Below are positions 46,226-55,357 of a stretch of DNA of 64,000 nt, piece by piece. This DNA comes from Lentibacillus salicampi (GTDB taxonomy: Bacteria > Bacillota > Bacilli > Bacillales > Amphibacillaceae). The DNA lies in the NCBI RefSeq assembly GCF_004565465.1, contig NZ_SRHY01000003.1, positions 1 to 64,000 of the forward strand. Direction: 5' to 3'. Position numbers and translations under genes: made by a program. How positions within the stretch are numbered: the first letter of the stretch is position 1; every line of letters begins with the position of its first letter. Below the pieces are notes generated by a model. It saw nothing but the letters and a program-made list of their open reading frames with translations, did no database searches and was not told where the DNA came from.

Positions 46226-48151
46226 ATGGCAGATTTAACCATTACGTTTCCTGATGGCGCGAGTAAACCATTTCCACAGGGAACAACCGGAGAAGACATT
46301 GCAGCTTCGATTTCATCAGGATTAAAAAAACAGGCACTGGCCATCAAGTTGGATGGAATGTTATTTGATCTGAGAAGGGAACTTCCTTATGGCGGTGAGA
46401 TTGAAATCGTCACATATAAAAACCAGGAAGGCATCGATATCATGCGCCATTCAACAGCCCATTTACTAGCCCAGGCGGTTACCAGGCTGTATGGTGATGT
46501 AAAATTTGGTGTTGGCCCGGTGATTGAGGAAGGTTTTTATTATGATATGGATCTGGAACGTGCCCTGACACCTGAAGATCTTCCGAGGATTGAAAAAGAA
46601 ATGAAACGCATTGTTGATGAAAATCTGGAAATTGAACGTATCGAAGTTTCCCGCAATGAGGCGAAAGAGATGTTCCGGGAAATCGGGGACAATCTTAAAC
46701 TTGAGCTAATCGATGCGATCCCTGAAGACGAGCAAGTAACGATCTACAGACAGGGTGAATTTTTCGACCTGTGCCGCGGGGTGCATGTGCCCTCAACCAG
46801 CAAAATCAAGGCATTTAAATTGTTGAGTATATCCGGAGCCTACTGGCGCGGCGACAGCAATAATCAACAGCTGCAGCGTATTTACGGGACAGCTTTTGAG
46901 AAACAAAGCCAGTTGGATGACCATTTGCGTATTTTAGAGGAACGGAAAGAGCGGGATCACCGTAAACTTGGTAAAGAACTGGATATTTTTACGGTTTCAC
47001 AAAAAGTGGGTCAGGGGTTGCCGTTGTGGCTGCCTAAAGGGGCGACTATCCGACGCATTATTGAACGTTATATTGTTGATATTGAAGAACGGCTTGGTTA
47101 TGACCACGTGTACACACCTGTTTTGGGCAGTGTTGATTTGTATAAGACGAGCGGGCATTGGGACCACTATCAGGATGACATGTTTCCGACCATGGAAATG
47201 GACAATGAAGATCTGGTGCTCCGCCCGATGAACTGTCCACATCACATGATGGTGTATAAAAATCAAATGTACAGCTACCGGAACTTACCGGTCAGAATCG
47301 CCGAACTTGGCATGATGCACCGCCACGAAATGTCCGGCGCACTGGCGGGACTGCAGCGGGTTCGCGCGATGACTCTGAATGATGCGCATATATTCGCCCG
47401 TCCTGATCAATTAAAAGATGAGTTTATCCGGGTTGTAGAACTTGTACAAAGGGTTTATAAAGATTTCGGGATTAACGATTATTATTTTCGACTGTCGTAC
47501 CGTGATCCTGAAGATAAAGAGAAGTATATTGATAATGATGACATGTGGGAGAAAGCACAGGCCATGCTGAAGGAAACAATGGAGGAAATGGATGTCGATT
47601 ATGTCGAAGCTATCGGGGAAGCTGCTTTTTACGGCCCAAAATTGGATGTACAGGTGCAAACAGCATTAGGCAAAGACGAGACGCTCTCGACTGTTCAGCT
47701 TGATTATCAATTGCCGGAACGATTTGACCTGACTTATATCGGCCAAGACGGCAATGAACACCGTCCGGTTGTCATCCATCGTGGTGTCGTTTCAACGATG
47801 GAACGGTTTGTCGCATTTCTGATCGAGGAATATAAAGGCGCCTTCCCAACGTGGCTCGCACCGGTTCAAGTGAAAGTGGTCCCGGTAGCACCGGATGCCC
47901 ATCTGGACTATGCCAAAGAAATCGCGGACAAATTACGATTCGAAGGTGTGCGAATTGAAGTGGACGAACGCGACGAAAAGATCGGCTATAAAATCAGGGA
48001 AGCACAGACCGAAAAAGTGCCATTCAGCTTAGTGCTGGGAGACAAAGAAATTGAGAATGACAGCGTGAATGTTCGCCGGTATGGGGAAAAAGAGTCAGAA
48101 ACGTTAAGCTTTGATGATTTTAAAGCGCTGATTAAAGAAGAAATCGATTAA
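46226..48151 (+). CDS. thrS: Threonyl-tRNA synthetase
   Basis: Class II synthetase. 641 residues: TGS domain (about 1-62), editing/second additional domain (about 63-225, [11 protein letters not shown] and the CRGVHVP segment), catalytic core (about 270-535) with Zn ligands fitting Cys in RPMNCPHH, His in HRHEMSGAL context and His in VIHRGVVST, and anticodon-binding domain (about 540-641). AAGGAG ribosome site. Expression is set by the T-box upstream. Confidence 0.98.
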   Translation: MADLTITFPDGASKPFPQGTTGEDIAASISSGLKKQALAIKLDGMLFDLRRELPYGGEIEIVTYKNQEGIDIMRHSTAHLLAQAVTRLYGDVKFGVGPVIEEGFYYDMDLERALTPEDLPRIEKEMKRIVDENLEIERIEVSRNEAKEMFREIGDNLKLELIDAIPEDEQVTIYRQGEFFDLCRGVHVPSTSKIKAFKLLSISGAYWRGDSNNQQLQRIYGTAFEKQSQLDDHLRILEERKERDHRKLGKELDIFTVSQKVGQGLPLWLPKGATIRRIIERYIVDIEERLGYDHVYTPVLGSVDLYKTSGHWDHYQDDMFPTMEMDNEDLVLRPMNCPHHMMVYKNQMYSYRNLPVRIAELGMMHRHEMSGALAGLQRVRAMTLNDAHIFARPDQLKDEFIRVVELVQRVYKDFGINDYYFRLSYRDPEDKEKYIDNDDMWEKAQAMLKETMEEMDVDYVEAIGEAAFYGPKLDVQVQTALGKDETLSTVQLDYQLPERFDLTYIGQDGNEHRPVVIHRGVVSTMERFVAFLIEEYKGAFPTWLAPVQVKVVPVAPDAHLDYAKEIADKLRFEGVRIEVDERDEKIGYKIREAQTEKVPFSLVLGDKEIENDSVNVRRYGEKESETLSFDDFKALIKEEID

Positions 48152-48170
48152 AAGGTATTAAGAAAATAGT

Positions 48171-48205
48171 CTAAAATCCGGGCGTGCAGCATGGCCCGGA
48201 TTTTC
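48171..48205 (+). terminator. Intrinsic terminator after thrS
   Basis: Perfect stem aaaatccgggc / gcccggatttt with a 10-base loop. Confidence 0.88.
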
Positions 48206-48291
48206 AGTTTTTAAAGTTTTGGGCTTCCTCTTTGGTTTTATACATGATATATTGAGTATGGAACTTTTACAGATTAGGGGGAAGGGAATGG

Positions 48292-48320
48292 TTGACACGC
48301 TGTTTAATAGATGCTATTCT
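48292..48320 (+). promoter_or_regulatory. Promoter of the infC-rpmI-rplT operon
   Basis: Consensus TTGACA (48292-48297), a 17-base spacer and TATTCT (48315-48320). Confidence 0.85.
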
Positions 48321-48339
48321 GTAAAAGTTGAATAAAATG

Positions 48340-48470
48340 ATCTAGAGACAAGTAGAGGCACCCGCTTCTCACCTGATCGACGCTTATGTGCAGTCGGCTG
48401 GTCTTAAACTTTTCAATAGCAATTATTGGAGACGTGTGGGTGCATATATGTACCGGCACTTTTTATTTGC
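48340..48470 (+). promoter_or_regulatory. L20 leader with terminator
   Basis: The sequence from agagacaagtagaggcaccc through cctgatcgacgc matches the Bacillus L20 leader as I remember it, in which ribosomal protein L20 binds an rRNA-mimicking fold and promotes termination. A hairpin (gtgggtgcata / tatgtaccggcac, about 48436-48460) followed by TTTTTATTT is the terminator. It lies between the infC promoter and infC. Confidence 0.85.
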
Positions 48471-48531
48471 GATATAATCACTTGTCAATGATGGATCTCG
48501 TATTATAAAAATATTTTGGAGGTGGCTGGCA

Positions 48532-49047
48532 ATTAGCAAAGATATGAACGTCAATGAAAAAATCCGTGCCCGCGAGGTACGTCTGATCGATTCGAACGGG
48601 GATCAGTTAGGAGTTAAATCACGCAATGAAGCGCTGGATATTGCTCAGAAGCGCGATCTGGATTTAGTTTTGGTGGCACCAAATGCTAAACCACCAGTAT
48701 GTCGTGTCATGAATTATGGTAAATACCGCTATGAGCAGCAAAAGAAAGAAAAAGAAGCGCGCAAAAAACAAAAAATCATTAACGTAAAAGAAGTGCGATT
48801 TACTCCGGGAATTGGCGACCATGATTTTAACACGAAGCTGAAGAATGCACGTAAATTCTTGACAAAAGGCGATAAGGTTAAAGCTTCTGTCCGTTTCCGC
48901 GGCCGTGCTATTACGCACAAAGACCTTGGCCGGGAAGTTCTTAACCGTCTGGCAGAAGAAACAAAAGATGTGGCAACTGTTGAATCCAAAGCAAAAATGG
49001 AAGGCCGCAATATGTTTATGATGCTTGCGCCAATCAAAGAAAACTAA
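48532..49047 (+). CDS. infC: Translation initiation factor IF-3, with AUU start
   Basis: 171 residues. N-terminal domain ([17 protein letters not shown]), a Lys/Glu-rich linker helix ([16 protein letters not shown]) and the C-terminal domain ([18 protein letters not shown]). The family start is preserved as ATT AGC AAA GAT (48532), 6 bases after GGAGGTGG; the first ATG (48544) would lose the conserved ISKD start and be badly spaced. ATT starts in infC are known to serve IF-3 autoregulation. Confidence 0.95.
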   Translation: MSKDMNVNEKIRAREVRLIDSNGDQLGVKSRNEALDIAQKRDLDLVLVAPNAKPPVCRVMNYGKYRYEQQKKEKEARKKQKIINVKEVRFTPGIGDHDFNTKLKNARKFLTKGDKVKASVRFRGRAITHKDLGREVLNRLAEETKDVATVESKAKMEGRNMFMMLAPIKEN

Positions 49048-49076
49048 GCGATTATCGATCCAAGGAGGACACCAAT

Positions 49077-49274
49077 ATGCCTAAAATGAAAAGCCATAAA
49101 GGTTCACAAAAACGTTTCCGTAAAACGGGATCAGGAAAATTGAAACGCGCGCATGCGTATACAAGCCATATGTTTGCAAACAAATCACAAAAGCAGAAGC
49201 GCAAACTGCGTAAATCTTCTATTGTTTCCAATAGTGATTATCGACGCATTAAAACCATGCTTCCATATAAATAA
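49077..49274 (+). CDS. rpmI: 50S ribosomal protein L35
   Basis: 65 residues, highly basic, opening [20 protein letters not shown], the standard L35 sequence. AAGGAGG ribosome site. It lies between infC and rplT as in nearly all bacteria. Confidence 0.98.
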   Translation: MPKMKSHKGSQKRFRKTGSGKLKRAHAYTSHMFANKSQKQKRKLRKSSIVSNSDYRRIKTMLPYK

Positions 49275-49326
49275 GTATAGACGTTAACTATAAATGATTT
49301 TTCAATTGTATTAGGAGGGAATTAAC

Positions 49327-49683
49327 ATGCCACGTGTAAAAGGTGGAACAGTAACGCGCAGACGCCGTAAACGCGTATTGAAATTAGCTAAAGGGTATTA
49401 TGGTTCGAAACATGCATTATTCAAAACAGCAAAACAACAGGTTATGAAGTCCGGTCAATATGCTTATCGTGACCGCAGGCAGAAAAAACGTGACTTCCGC
49501 AAGCTGTGGATTTCCCGCATTAATGCTGCCGCACGCATGAACGATATTTCATACAGCAAACTGATGCATGGATTAAAACAAGCTGGTGTTGAAGTAAACC
49601 GTAAAATGCTGTCCGACCTTGCTGTGAATGATGAACAGGCATTCTCCCAATTGGCTGACAAAGCTAAAACAGCATTGAAATAA
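49327..49683 (+). CDS. rplT: 50S ribosomal protein L20
   Basis: 118 residues, basic, opening [26 protein letters not shown]. Binds 23S rRNA early in 50S assembly. It is also the regulator expected to bind the L20 leader upstream of infC. AGGAGG ribosome site; terminator downstream. Confidence 0.98.
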   Translation: MPRVKGGTVTRRRRKRVLKLAKGYYGSKHALFKTAKQQVMKSGQYAYRDRRQKKRDFRKLWISRINAAARMNDISYSKLMHGLKQAGVEVNRKMLSDLAVNDEQAFSQLADKAKTALK

Positions 49684-49691
49684 AAGATAAC

Positions 49692-49733
49692 CAAACAGCC
49701 AAATCCGGTTCGCCGGGATGGGCTGTTTTTTTA
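49692..49733 (+). terminator. Intrinsic terminator after rplT
   Basis: Stem with aaacagcc / ggctgttt base and an inner ccgg/ccgg closing on TTCG, followed by a T-run. Confidence 0.9.
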
Positions 49734-49891
49734 TTAACGTTTTAATGGCCGTCAGATAAGGAGGTCAGGGAGTAGGAGGCGCGGGGGAGGGGGATAGGAA
49801 CTCCATCTTGCTTTTTTCTGTCATAATGGCTCGTCTATTGTCATATACATGTACCGACGTATGAAACAAGTACCGGTAAAGGAGGCGGGAT

Positions 49892-50464
49892 ATGGAGCAG
49901 TTTGGCAATTATATCATGGTTTTTATTGAAACGGGCGGGCTGTTTGCGCCTATTTTATTCATCAGCTTTCATTTATTAAGACCGTTATTTTTTCTTCCGG
50001 TAGTTTTCATATGTATCTCAGGCGGTGTGCTGTTTGGAACGGCTGCCGGAACATTGTACTCTGTTATCGGGATTACTCTTTCGAGCCTTATTTTTTACGC
50101 CGTTATTCGCTGGATGCCGAAAACGTTCGCGAAACTTGTCCATCTGCGGCAAAAATTAATGGGACAGCACTCCGACATGACGACATCGCAAATCGCGCTT
50201 TTGAGACTTGTGCCGTTCATTCATTTTCATTTGCTCTCCGTGTGTCTGATCGAAATATCATCAAACTTCAGGGACTATACCAAGTCATCCATACTCACAA
50301 ATATTCCACTGGCATTTGTCTATACGTCGGTGGGAAAATGGATATCCAGCTTATCTTCAATTCATATCCTCATATTTTTATTAGCGCTGCTGCCACTCAT
50401 CTACATTCTGAGACGGAAAGAAATGATTATTAAATGGCAGGATTTTTTTCAGGTCAGTACATGA
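49892..50464 (+). CDS. TVP38/TMEM64 family membrane protein
   Basis: 190 residues with about five membrane segments and the family core FLPVVFICISGGVLFGTAAGTLYSVIG (residues 35-61 in part) and LRLVPFIHFHLLSV. Bacterial members include YtxB and DedA-like proteins; function in lipid or ion homeostasis is proposed but not established. AAAGGAGG ribosome site. The RhxxP-like motif of the family is partly changed (LRLVPF). Confidence 0.85.
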   Translation: MEQFGNYIMVFIETGGLFAPILFISFHLLRPLFFLPVVFICISGGVLFGTAAGTLYSVIGITLSSLIFYAVIRWMPKTFAKLVHLRQKLMGQHSDMTTSQIALLRLVPFIHFHLLSVCLIEISSNFRDYTKSSILTNIPLAFVYTSVGKWISSLSSIHILIFLLALLPLIYILRRKEMIIKWQDFFQVST

Positions 50465-50465
50465 T

Positions 50466-50502
50466 GAAAGATGCGCATCCATCCGATGGGTGCGCATCTT
50501 TC
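50466..50502. terminator. Bidirectional terminator between convergent genes
   Basis: Near-perfect stem aaagatgcgcatcc / gggtgcgcatcttt. It lies between the TVP38 gene and ysdB, with A and T flanks suited to both strands. Confidence 0.85.
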
Positions 50503-50527
50503 ATGGCTGGCCAAGAGATACTTTCTT

Positions 50528-50920
50528 CTAATCAATCGTTGTCAGGATCAGCTTGTTAATCGGGTATTTCCACGTGATTGCAGCATGTGGATAGCGGATC
50601 AGTAATTCTTTCTCAATAAAGTATAAGTCATCTCGCGTGATTCCTTCCAATTCATTAGCATCACGGGCAAATATGTGAATATCGACCACTTCAAACGCGT
50701 CTTCGGTCGCGCCGATATATTTTTCGCCTTCAAATAAACATCGCTTATAGACAAATTGAATATTTTTTTTGGAATTGCTGGCGTCATCCACCATATAAAA
50801 TATGTTGGTTTCTTTGGCAATTTGCAACTTTCGGTCAGGGTTCCGGAAATATTGAACGATGGTATAGACGAGCATAACGAGTGCGGCCAGGATGAGCAAT
50901 CGAAATAACAGAACAATCAT
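50528..50920 (-). CDS. ysdB: SigW-regulon membrane protein YsdB
   Basis: 130 residues: an N-terminal membrane helix (about 2-22, VLLFRLLILAALVMLVYTIV) and a cytoplasmic domain with FVYKRCLFEGEKYIG and FYFIEKELL-like (LYFIEKELLIRYPHA) segments, matching YsdB as I remember it. ATG 50920 with AAGGAGA upstream is used; the much longer upstream extension is in promoter sequence. B. subtilis ysdB belongs to the SigW regulon, and a SigW-type promoter is present here too. Confidence 0.88.
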   Translation of the reverse strand: MIVLLFRLLILAALVMLVYTIVQYFRNPDRKLQIAKETNIFYMVDDASNSKKNIQFVYKRCLFEGEKYIGATEDAFEVVDIHIFARDANELEGITRDDLYFIEKELLIRYPHAAITWKYPINKLILTTID

Positions 50921-50953
50921 ATCCCTTGTCTCCTTGTAACGCTTGATAGTATG

Positions 50954-50982
50954 TATACGTTTTAGCTTTCCGGCAGGTTTCA
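50954..50982 (-). promoter_or_regulatory. SigW-type promoter of ysdB
   Basis: On the minus strand TGAAAC (50982-50977), a 17-base spacer and CGTATA (50959-50954), 34 bases before ysdB. Both hexamers are exact for SigW; the spacer is one base longer than at pspA. Confidence 0.82.
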
Positions 50983-51060
50983 CGAATATGATGATTTCGT
51001 GGTATAATAATAAACAAATCTTATTATACATAGATTCAGCACGAAATGGGGGAAGCTGAC

Positions 51061-51546
51061 GTGGAATGGACGTCATTATATACGAAGCAAAAACAATTGG
51101 ATGCCTATATTGAATCACAGCACGATTTGTCGGACAAGGACTTGTTTCGGGAAAAATACTTAGCCTTGCTTGTGGAGCTCGGTGAGTTGGCGAATGAGAC
51201 AAGGTGTTTTAAATTTTGGAGTGTGAAACCACGGAGTAAACCATCCGTTATCTTAGAGGAATACGTCGATGGAATCCATTTTATACTATCTCTGGGACTG
51301 GAAAAAGGTTACCGGTATCCAACTGACGCGGTAAACGCAATTGAAACGGATGAAACTGGGCAATTTAATCGCGTGTATGATCATTGTACGGTATTTTACC
51401 ATGAACCTACAGAAGAACATTACCATCAGCTGTTTGAAAGTTATTTGCAGTTGGGCGTTTTACTCGGATTTGATGAACAAGGGGTTAAAGATGCCTATTT
51501 ACAAAAGAATGAAGTCAATTACGAGCGTCAGGACCAGGGATATTAA
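51061..51546 (+). CDS. dUTP diphosphatase, dimeric (all-alpha NTP pyrophosphatase) type
   Basis: 161 residues of the all-alpha dUTPase_2 family, hydrolysing dUTP to dUMP and pyrophosphate. The Mg-binding EXXE(12-28)EXXD pattern is visible as ELGELANE and EEYVDGIHF. GTG 51061 is 8 bases after GGGGGAAG; ATG 51046 overlaps that site. It is divergent from ysdB. Confidence 0.88.
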   Translation: MEWTSLYTKQKQLDAYIESQHDLSDKDLFREKYLALLVELGELANETRCFKFWSVKPRSKPSVILEEYVDGIHFILSLGLEKGYRYPTDAVNAIETDETGQFNRVYDHCTVFYHEPTEEHYHQLFESYLQLGVLLGFDEQGVKDAYLQKNEVNYERQDQGY

Positions 51547-51611
51547 CAGAAAGATTTTGTCATTTAAGACGTTAGCGTTATAATAGAGGAATATAAAGGA
51601 GGTTCATACAT

Positions 51612-52697
51612 ATGGCAAATTTAGACGACATGAATACAATGCTGAAAGATTTGACAGATGCACGGGGAATCCCGGGTGATGAAAAAGAACCGCGGGAGGT
51701 CATGGAAAAATATATTTCGCCTTACGCTGATGACGTGTATACGGATAACCTGGGAAGTCTGATTGCGAAAAAGACCGGGGAAGAAAATGGCCCGAAAATT
51801 ATGGTTGCTGGACACTTGGATGAGGTTGGCTTCATGGTTACCCGTATTGATGACAATGGCTTTGTCTACTTCCAAACGGTCGGCGGCTGGTGGAATCAGG
51901 TCATGCTGGCGCAGCGTGTCACGGTCATGACCAAGCGTGGCGATGTGACCGGGCTGATAGGTTCCAAACCACCGCATGTGTTATCAGCTGAAGAACGCAA
52001 AAAGCCTGTTGAGATTAAAAATATGTTCGTCGATATTGGCGCCTCAAGCAGGGAGGAGGCGCAGGATTTCGGTGTCCGGCCAGGGGATTCAATAGTGCCT
52101 TACTTTGAATTCACCCAAATGAAAAATGAAAAAATGCTGATGGCCAAAGCATGGGATAACCGGATCGGCTGTGCCATCGCCATCGAAGTATTGAAACAGC
52201 TGAAAGGCGAAAAGCATCCGAACACGGTGTATGGCGTCGGTACCATTCAAGAGGAAGTAGGCCTGCGCGGTGCACGCACATCAGCACATGCCATCAAGCC
52301 GGATATCGGTTTCGGCGTGGATGTTGGAATTGCCGGTGACATGCCGGGTGTTTCCGATAAAGAAGCGGACAGCAAACTTGGTAAAGGACCGCAGCTGATT
52401 ATTTATGACGCGTCAATGGTCCCAAGTAAAGGTGTCCGTGATTTAGTTGTCGATACGGCAGACGAGCAAAACATTCCATATCAATTTGCATCCATTGCTG
52501 GTGGTGGAACGGATTCCGGTTCCATTCATCTAACGGCAGATGGTGTGCCATCGCTGTCCATCACCATTGCAACACGCTACATCCATTCTCATGCAGCAAT
52601 ACTGCACCGTGATGACTTTGAAAATGCCGTGAAGTTGATTGTGGCAACAATTAAAAATCTGGATGCTGATAAAGTAAAAGAAATAAAATTTGACTAA
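51612..52697 (+). CDS. ysdC: M42 family glutamyl aminopeptidase-like enzyme YsdC
   Basis: 361 residues. A cobalt/zinc aminopeptidase-like fold with metal ligands fitting His in [10 protein letters not shown], Asp in [11 protein letters not shown], catalytic Glu pair in [11 protein letters not shown], Asp in GVDVGI and His near [10 protein letters not shown]. It resembles PepA-type M42 peptidases that form tetrahedral dodecamers. AAAGGAGG ribosome site. It matches the ysdC position after rplT-ysdB in B. subtilis. Confidence 0.94.
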   Translation: MANLDDMNTMLKDLTDARGIPGDEKEPREVMEKYISPYADDVYTDNLGSLIAKKTGEENGPKIMVAGHLDEVGFMVTRIDDNGFVYFQTVGGWWNQVMLAQRVTVMTKRGDVTGLIGSKPPHVLSAEERKKPVEIKNMFVDIGASSREEAQDFGVRPGDSIVPYFEFTQMKNEKMLMAKAWDNRIGCAIAIEVLKQLKGEKHPNTVYGVGTIQEEVGLRGARTSAHAIKPDIGFGVDVGIAGDMPGVSDKEADSKLGKGPQLIIYDASMVPSKGVRDLVVDTADEQNIPYQFASIAGGGTDSGSIHLTADGVPSLSITIATRYIHSHAAILHRDDFENAVKLIVATIKNLDADKVKEIKFD

Positions 52698-52726
52698 TCT
52701 GCGCTAAAGTTTTAAATGAAGTGATC

Positions 52727-52768
52727 GGATAGCACACCGTGGGAATAATTCGGTGTGCTATTTTTTTA
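52727..52768 (+). terminator. Intrinsic terminator after ysdC
   Basis: Perfect stem atagcacaccg / cggtgtgctat with an 11-base loop followed by seven T. Confidence 0.92.
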
Positions 52769-52858
52769 TCGTCCAGGAAATTATAGTTTGGAAGCGCTGT
52801 GGATAACTGGCAGCCTTGTCTAATTCCGGGCGTTTCTATTCGTGCGAGCTGCAAATCC

Positions 52859-53509
52859 CTATGCCAAATATGTATTCATTACCTTTTCAACGTATTGCTG
52901 TGTTTCTTTAAATGGGGGAACACCCTGGTGCTTGTCCACATTGCCTGGCCCGGCATTGTATGCAGCAAGCGCCATCTCAATATTGCCATTATATTTTGTA
53001 AGCATCCGGCTTAAGTAGTTTGTCCCGCCGTCGATATTCTGCTTGGGGTCGTACGGATTGGTGACGCCAAGTCCTACTGCTGTTTTCGGCATAAGTTGCA
53101 TCAATCCCTGTGCGCCTGCATAGCTTTTAGCATTCGGGTTAAAGTTTGATTCGGCTTTAATGACGGAATGAATCAACTTCGGATCAACTCCATACTTTTC
53201 AGCGGCTTGTGTTACGCTGGATGCAAACCTCTCCTCTGATACTGCATCGGTTGACAGAGGGTGGGTGATGTTGGCAGTTGGCTGGTTTGCCAGAACATAC
53301 GGCCACGTGTAGTTCGTCCCCGTGTCCATCGATGGACTGACATATGATGTGCCCTGATCAGCTGGCTTTGAGTTGATCTGCTGCTGAAGCATTTGTTTGA
53401 ACGGCAAATCTGTCATTGGCGCGCTCCATGAACTGTTGTCGGATGCTGATGATGTTATCGTTGCCAACGCTTGCCGCTGCAAGTATGTTTGCAAATGCTG
53501 TATATCCAT
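52859..53509 (-). CDS. Lytic transglycosylase (SLT domain), CwlQ-like
   Basis: 216 residues. The C-terminal SLT domain (about 95-216) has the catalytic Glu in IKAESNFNP, AGAQGLMQLMP and ALAAYNAGPGNV, all standard. The N-terminal 90 residues are low-complexity, Ser/Thr/Gln-rich. There is no signal peptide or lipobox, as in B. subtilis YjbJ/CwlQ, so the export route is unclear. ATG 53509 is 8 bases after AGGAG; GTG 53518 would be too close. Confidence 0.88.
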   Translation of the reverse strand: MDIQHLQTYLQRQALATITSSASDNSSWSAPMTDLPFKQMLQQQINSKPADQGTSYVSPSMDTGTNYTWPYVLANQPTANITHPLSTDAVSEERFASSVTQAAEKYGVDPKLIHSVIKAESNFNPNAKSYAGAQGLMQLMPKTAVGLGVTNPYDPKQNIDGGTNYLSRMLTKYNGNIEMALAAYNAGPGNVDKHQGVPPFKETQQYVEKVMNTYLA

Positions 53510-53574
53510 AACCTTCACTCCTGACTGCTGTTACTAACAGTTTATAATGGAAATCACAAATGGGCAACACTTAT

Positions 53575-54246
53575 TTACAATTGCACCGGACGTTCGCCAT
53601 ATTTCTGTAAGACGTCATAGTAAAATGGATCCTCTCCAATACAATAGATTCGGTCACATAATTGCATGATTTCGTCCATATCGTGTGAGGTGTATAAGAT
53701 CATTTTCCCCCGGGATTTTGCTAAATTGGACAAATAGGCACCAATTTCTTTGCGGGATTTCAAATCAACGCCTGCTGTCGGCTCGTCCAGCAACAGCAGA
53801 TTAGGCTCATGAATCAGGGTGACGGCGATGTTCAATTTGCGCTTCATGCCTCCTGATAACTTTTTGACGGATTCATTCCACTTGCTCAGTTTCATGTCAT
53901 AGCATAGTTTCCTGAGCTCATCACCGTTTTTATGCTTCCAAGAAAGCTTCTCGAAAAAAATCATATTCTCTTTGACGGTGAACTCATCCCATAATGCAAT
54001 ATCCTGTGGCACGAAACCGATTTGTCTGCGGGTTTTTTTCAAATTCACTTGATACGACTCACCATTTAACATGACAGTGCCGGCTGTCGGGTTGGATAAC
54101 GTTGCTAAAATCTGCAGCAGCGTTGATTTACCTGCTCCATTTTCCCCGACTAGTCCAATGACTTCGCCGGGTTTTACGGAAAAGGAGAGATTCTTCAAAA
54201 TTTGTTTCTTGCCGTATGCTTTTGACAGTGCCTGAACTTCAAGCAT
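53575..54246 (-). CDS. ABC transporter ATP-binding protein
   Basis: 223 residues with Walker A GENGAGKST (about 35-43), Q-loop (GFVPQDIALWDE), signature KLSGGMKRKL (about 131-140), Walker B LLLLDEPTAG and switch His in YTSHDMDE. It is typical of ABC-2 exporters. It overlaps the upstream permease gene by 8 bases and ends the four-gene operon running from 58176. AAAGGAG ribosome site. Confidence 0.93.
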   Translation of the reverse strand: MLEVQALSKAYGKKQILKNLSFSVKPGEVIGLVGENGAGKSTLLQILATLSNPTAGTVMLNGESYQVNLKKTRRQIGFVPQDIALWDEFTVKENMIFFEKLSWKHKNGDELRKLCYDMKLSKWNESVKKLSGGMKRKLNIAVTLIHEPNLLLLDEPTAGVDLKSRKEIGAYLSNLAKSRGKMILYTSHDMDEIMQLCDRIYCIGEDPFYYDVLQKYGERPVQL

Positions 54247-55357
54247 GATAATGCTCCTTTCTGATCAGCCACAAAACAGCTGCCAGCACAACTGCTATCG
54301 ACCATAAATTGATATAATCTCCCGAAAGAAGCGGTGCCAGCGGATTGACTGAATCAAACCATGCTAGCCGGCTGCTCGCCTCTGTTGGGAGCGCCGCACC
54401 ACTAACGATCGTAACGATCAAAACGAGCGCAAATGATACGGTGTAATAGATGAAGGTGCTCCTGAATAGATGTGCAAACAAAAACGCTGCCGCACTGATA
54501 AATAGACGATAAATAACTAAATGGACAAGACTGACCCACTCTTCAAACATGACGTAAACAATACTAACAGTAATAAGGTCAGCTAAAAACAAAACAACCG
54601 TATACAACACAAAGTTATACAGCAAATAGGATGTTTTGGACCAACGGGAAAAGGCCAGACGTAACAGTGCCTTAGACCGTTTTTCTTTCACCACCCAGTC
54701 AAATAGAAGGAGTGTTGCAAGGAGACTGAACACCCCCCACAATCCCCACACAGGAAACAATCGCGGGTTATCAGTTGTCGTTGCAGATGTATCATGGAAT
54801 GAGAGGTCTGTCTCCAGCAGGTTCTCGTTTTGCTGGATGGCCTTGCTTTTTGTCACGATTTCCTCAAATGCCCAATTTTCTTGGCCGTTATAGCGCTGGT
54901 CAAGCTCTTGGACTATAAACGCTGTTTTTGATCGGCCGGTTTCCTGCTGAACGTATGAGATGATCATCTCCTTGACAGGGGAATAAGCAAACGATAAATC
55001 GGATCTGTAACTGGTGATCAACCGGTTCCGGTTATCCTGTTGAACGTTTTGTGCAAAACCTTCATGGATCACGAACACACTATCGAGCTCATGTTTCTCC
55101 AAATCGTATAGCGCCTCGTCTTCAGACAATAATGTCATCCTGATAAACGGAGCCGATTTTATTTCCTGCACTAATTCTTCCGTAGCTTCTGTTTGCTCTT
55201 CCAGCACAACACCAACAGGCACTTTTGCATCATCCTGCAGTGTGCCGGCAGCCATCGTGACGCAGATCGTGGCAATGAGGGGGAACAAAAGCCAGAATAA
55301 GAGGCTGACCCACTGTTTTTTCCAACGCATCAGGCGTGTAGCTATCATTTGTTTCAT
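54239..55357 (-). CDS. ABC-2 type transporter permease (second subunit)
   Basis: 372 residues. One N-terminal membrane helix (about 18-38) is followed by a large extracytoplasmic domain (about 40-200) and about five to six membrane helices at the C-terminus (200-365), the ABC-2/YhgE-like layout. It overlaps the preceding permease by 4 bases (ATGA). The substrate is unknown. Confidence 0.85.
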   Translation of the reverse strand: MKQMIATRLMRWKKQWVSLLFWLLFPLIATICVTMAAGTLQDDAKVPVGVVLEEQTEATEELVQEIKSAPFIRMTLLSEDEALYDLEKHELDSVFVIHEGFAQNVQQDNRNRLITSYRSDLSFAYSPVKEMIISYVQQETGRSKTAFIVQELDQRYNGQENWAFEEIVTKSKAIQQNENLLETDLSFHDTSATTTDNPRLFPVWGLWGVFSLLATLLLFDWVVKEKRSKALLRLAFSRWSKTSYLLYNFVLYTVVLFLADLITVSIVYVMFEEWVSLVHLVIYRLFISAAAFLFAHLFRSTFIYYTVSFALVLIVTIVSGAALPTEASSRLAWFDSVNPLAPLLSGDYINLWSIAVVLAAVLWLIRKEHYHA

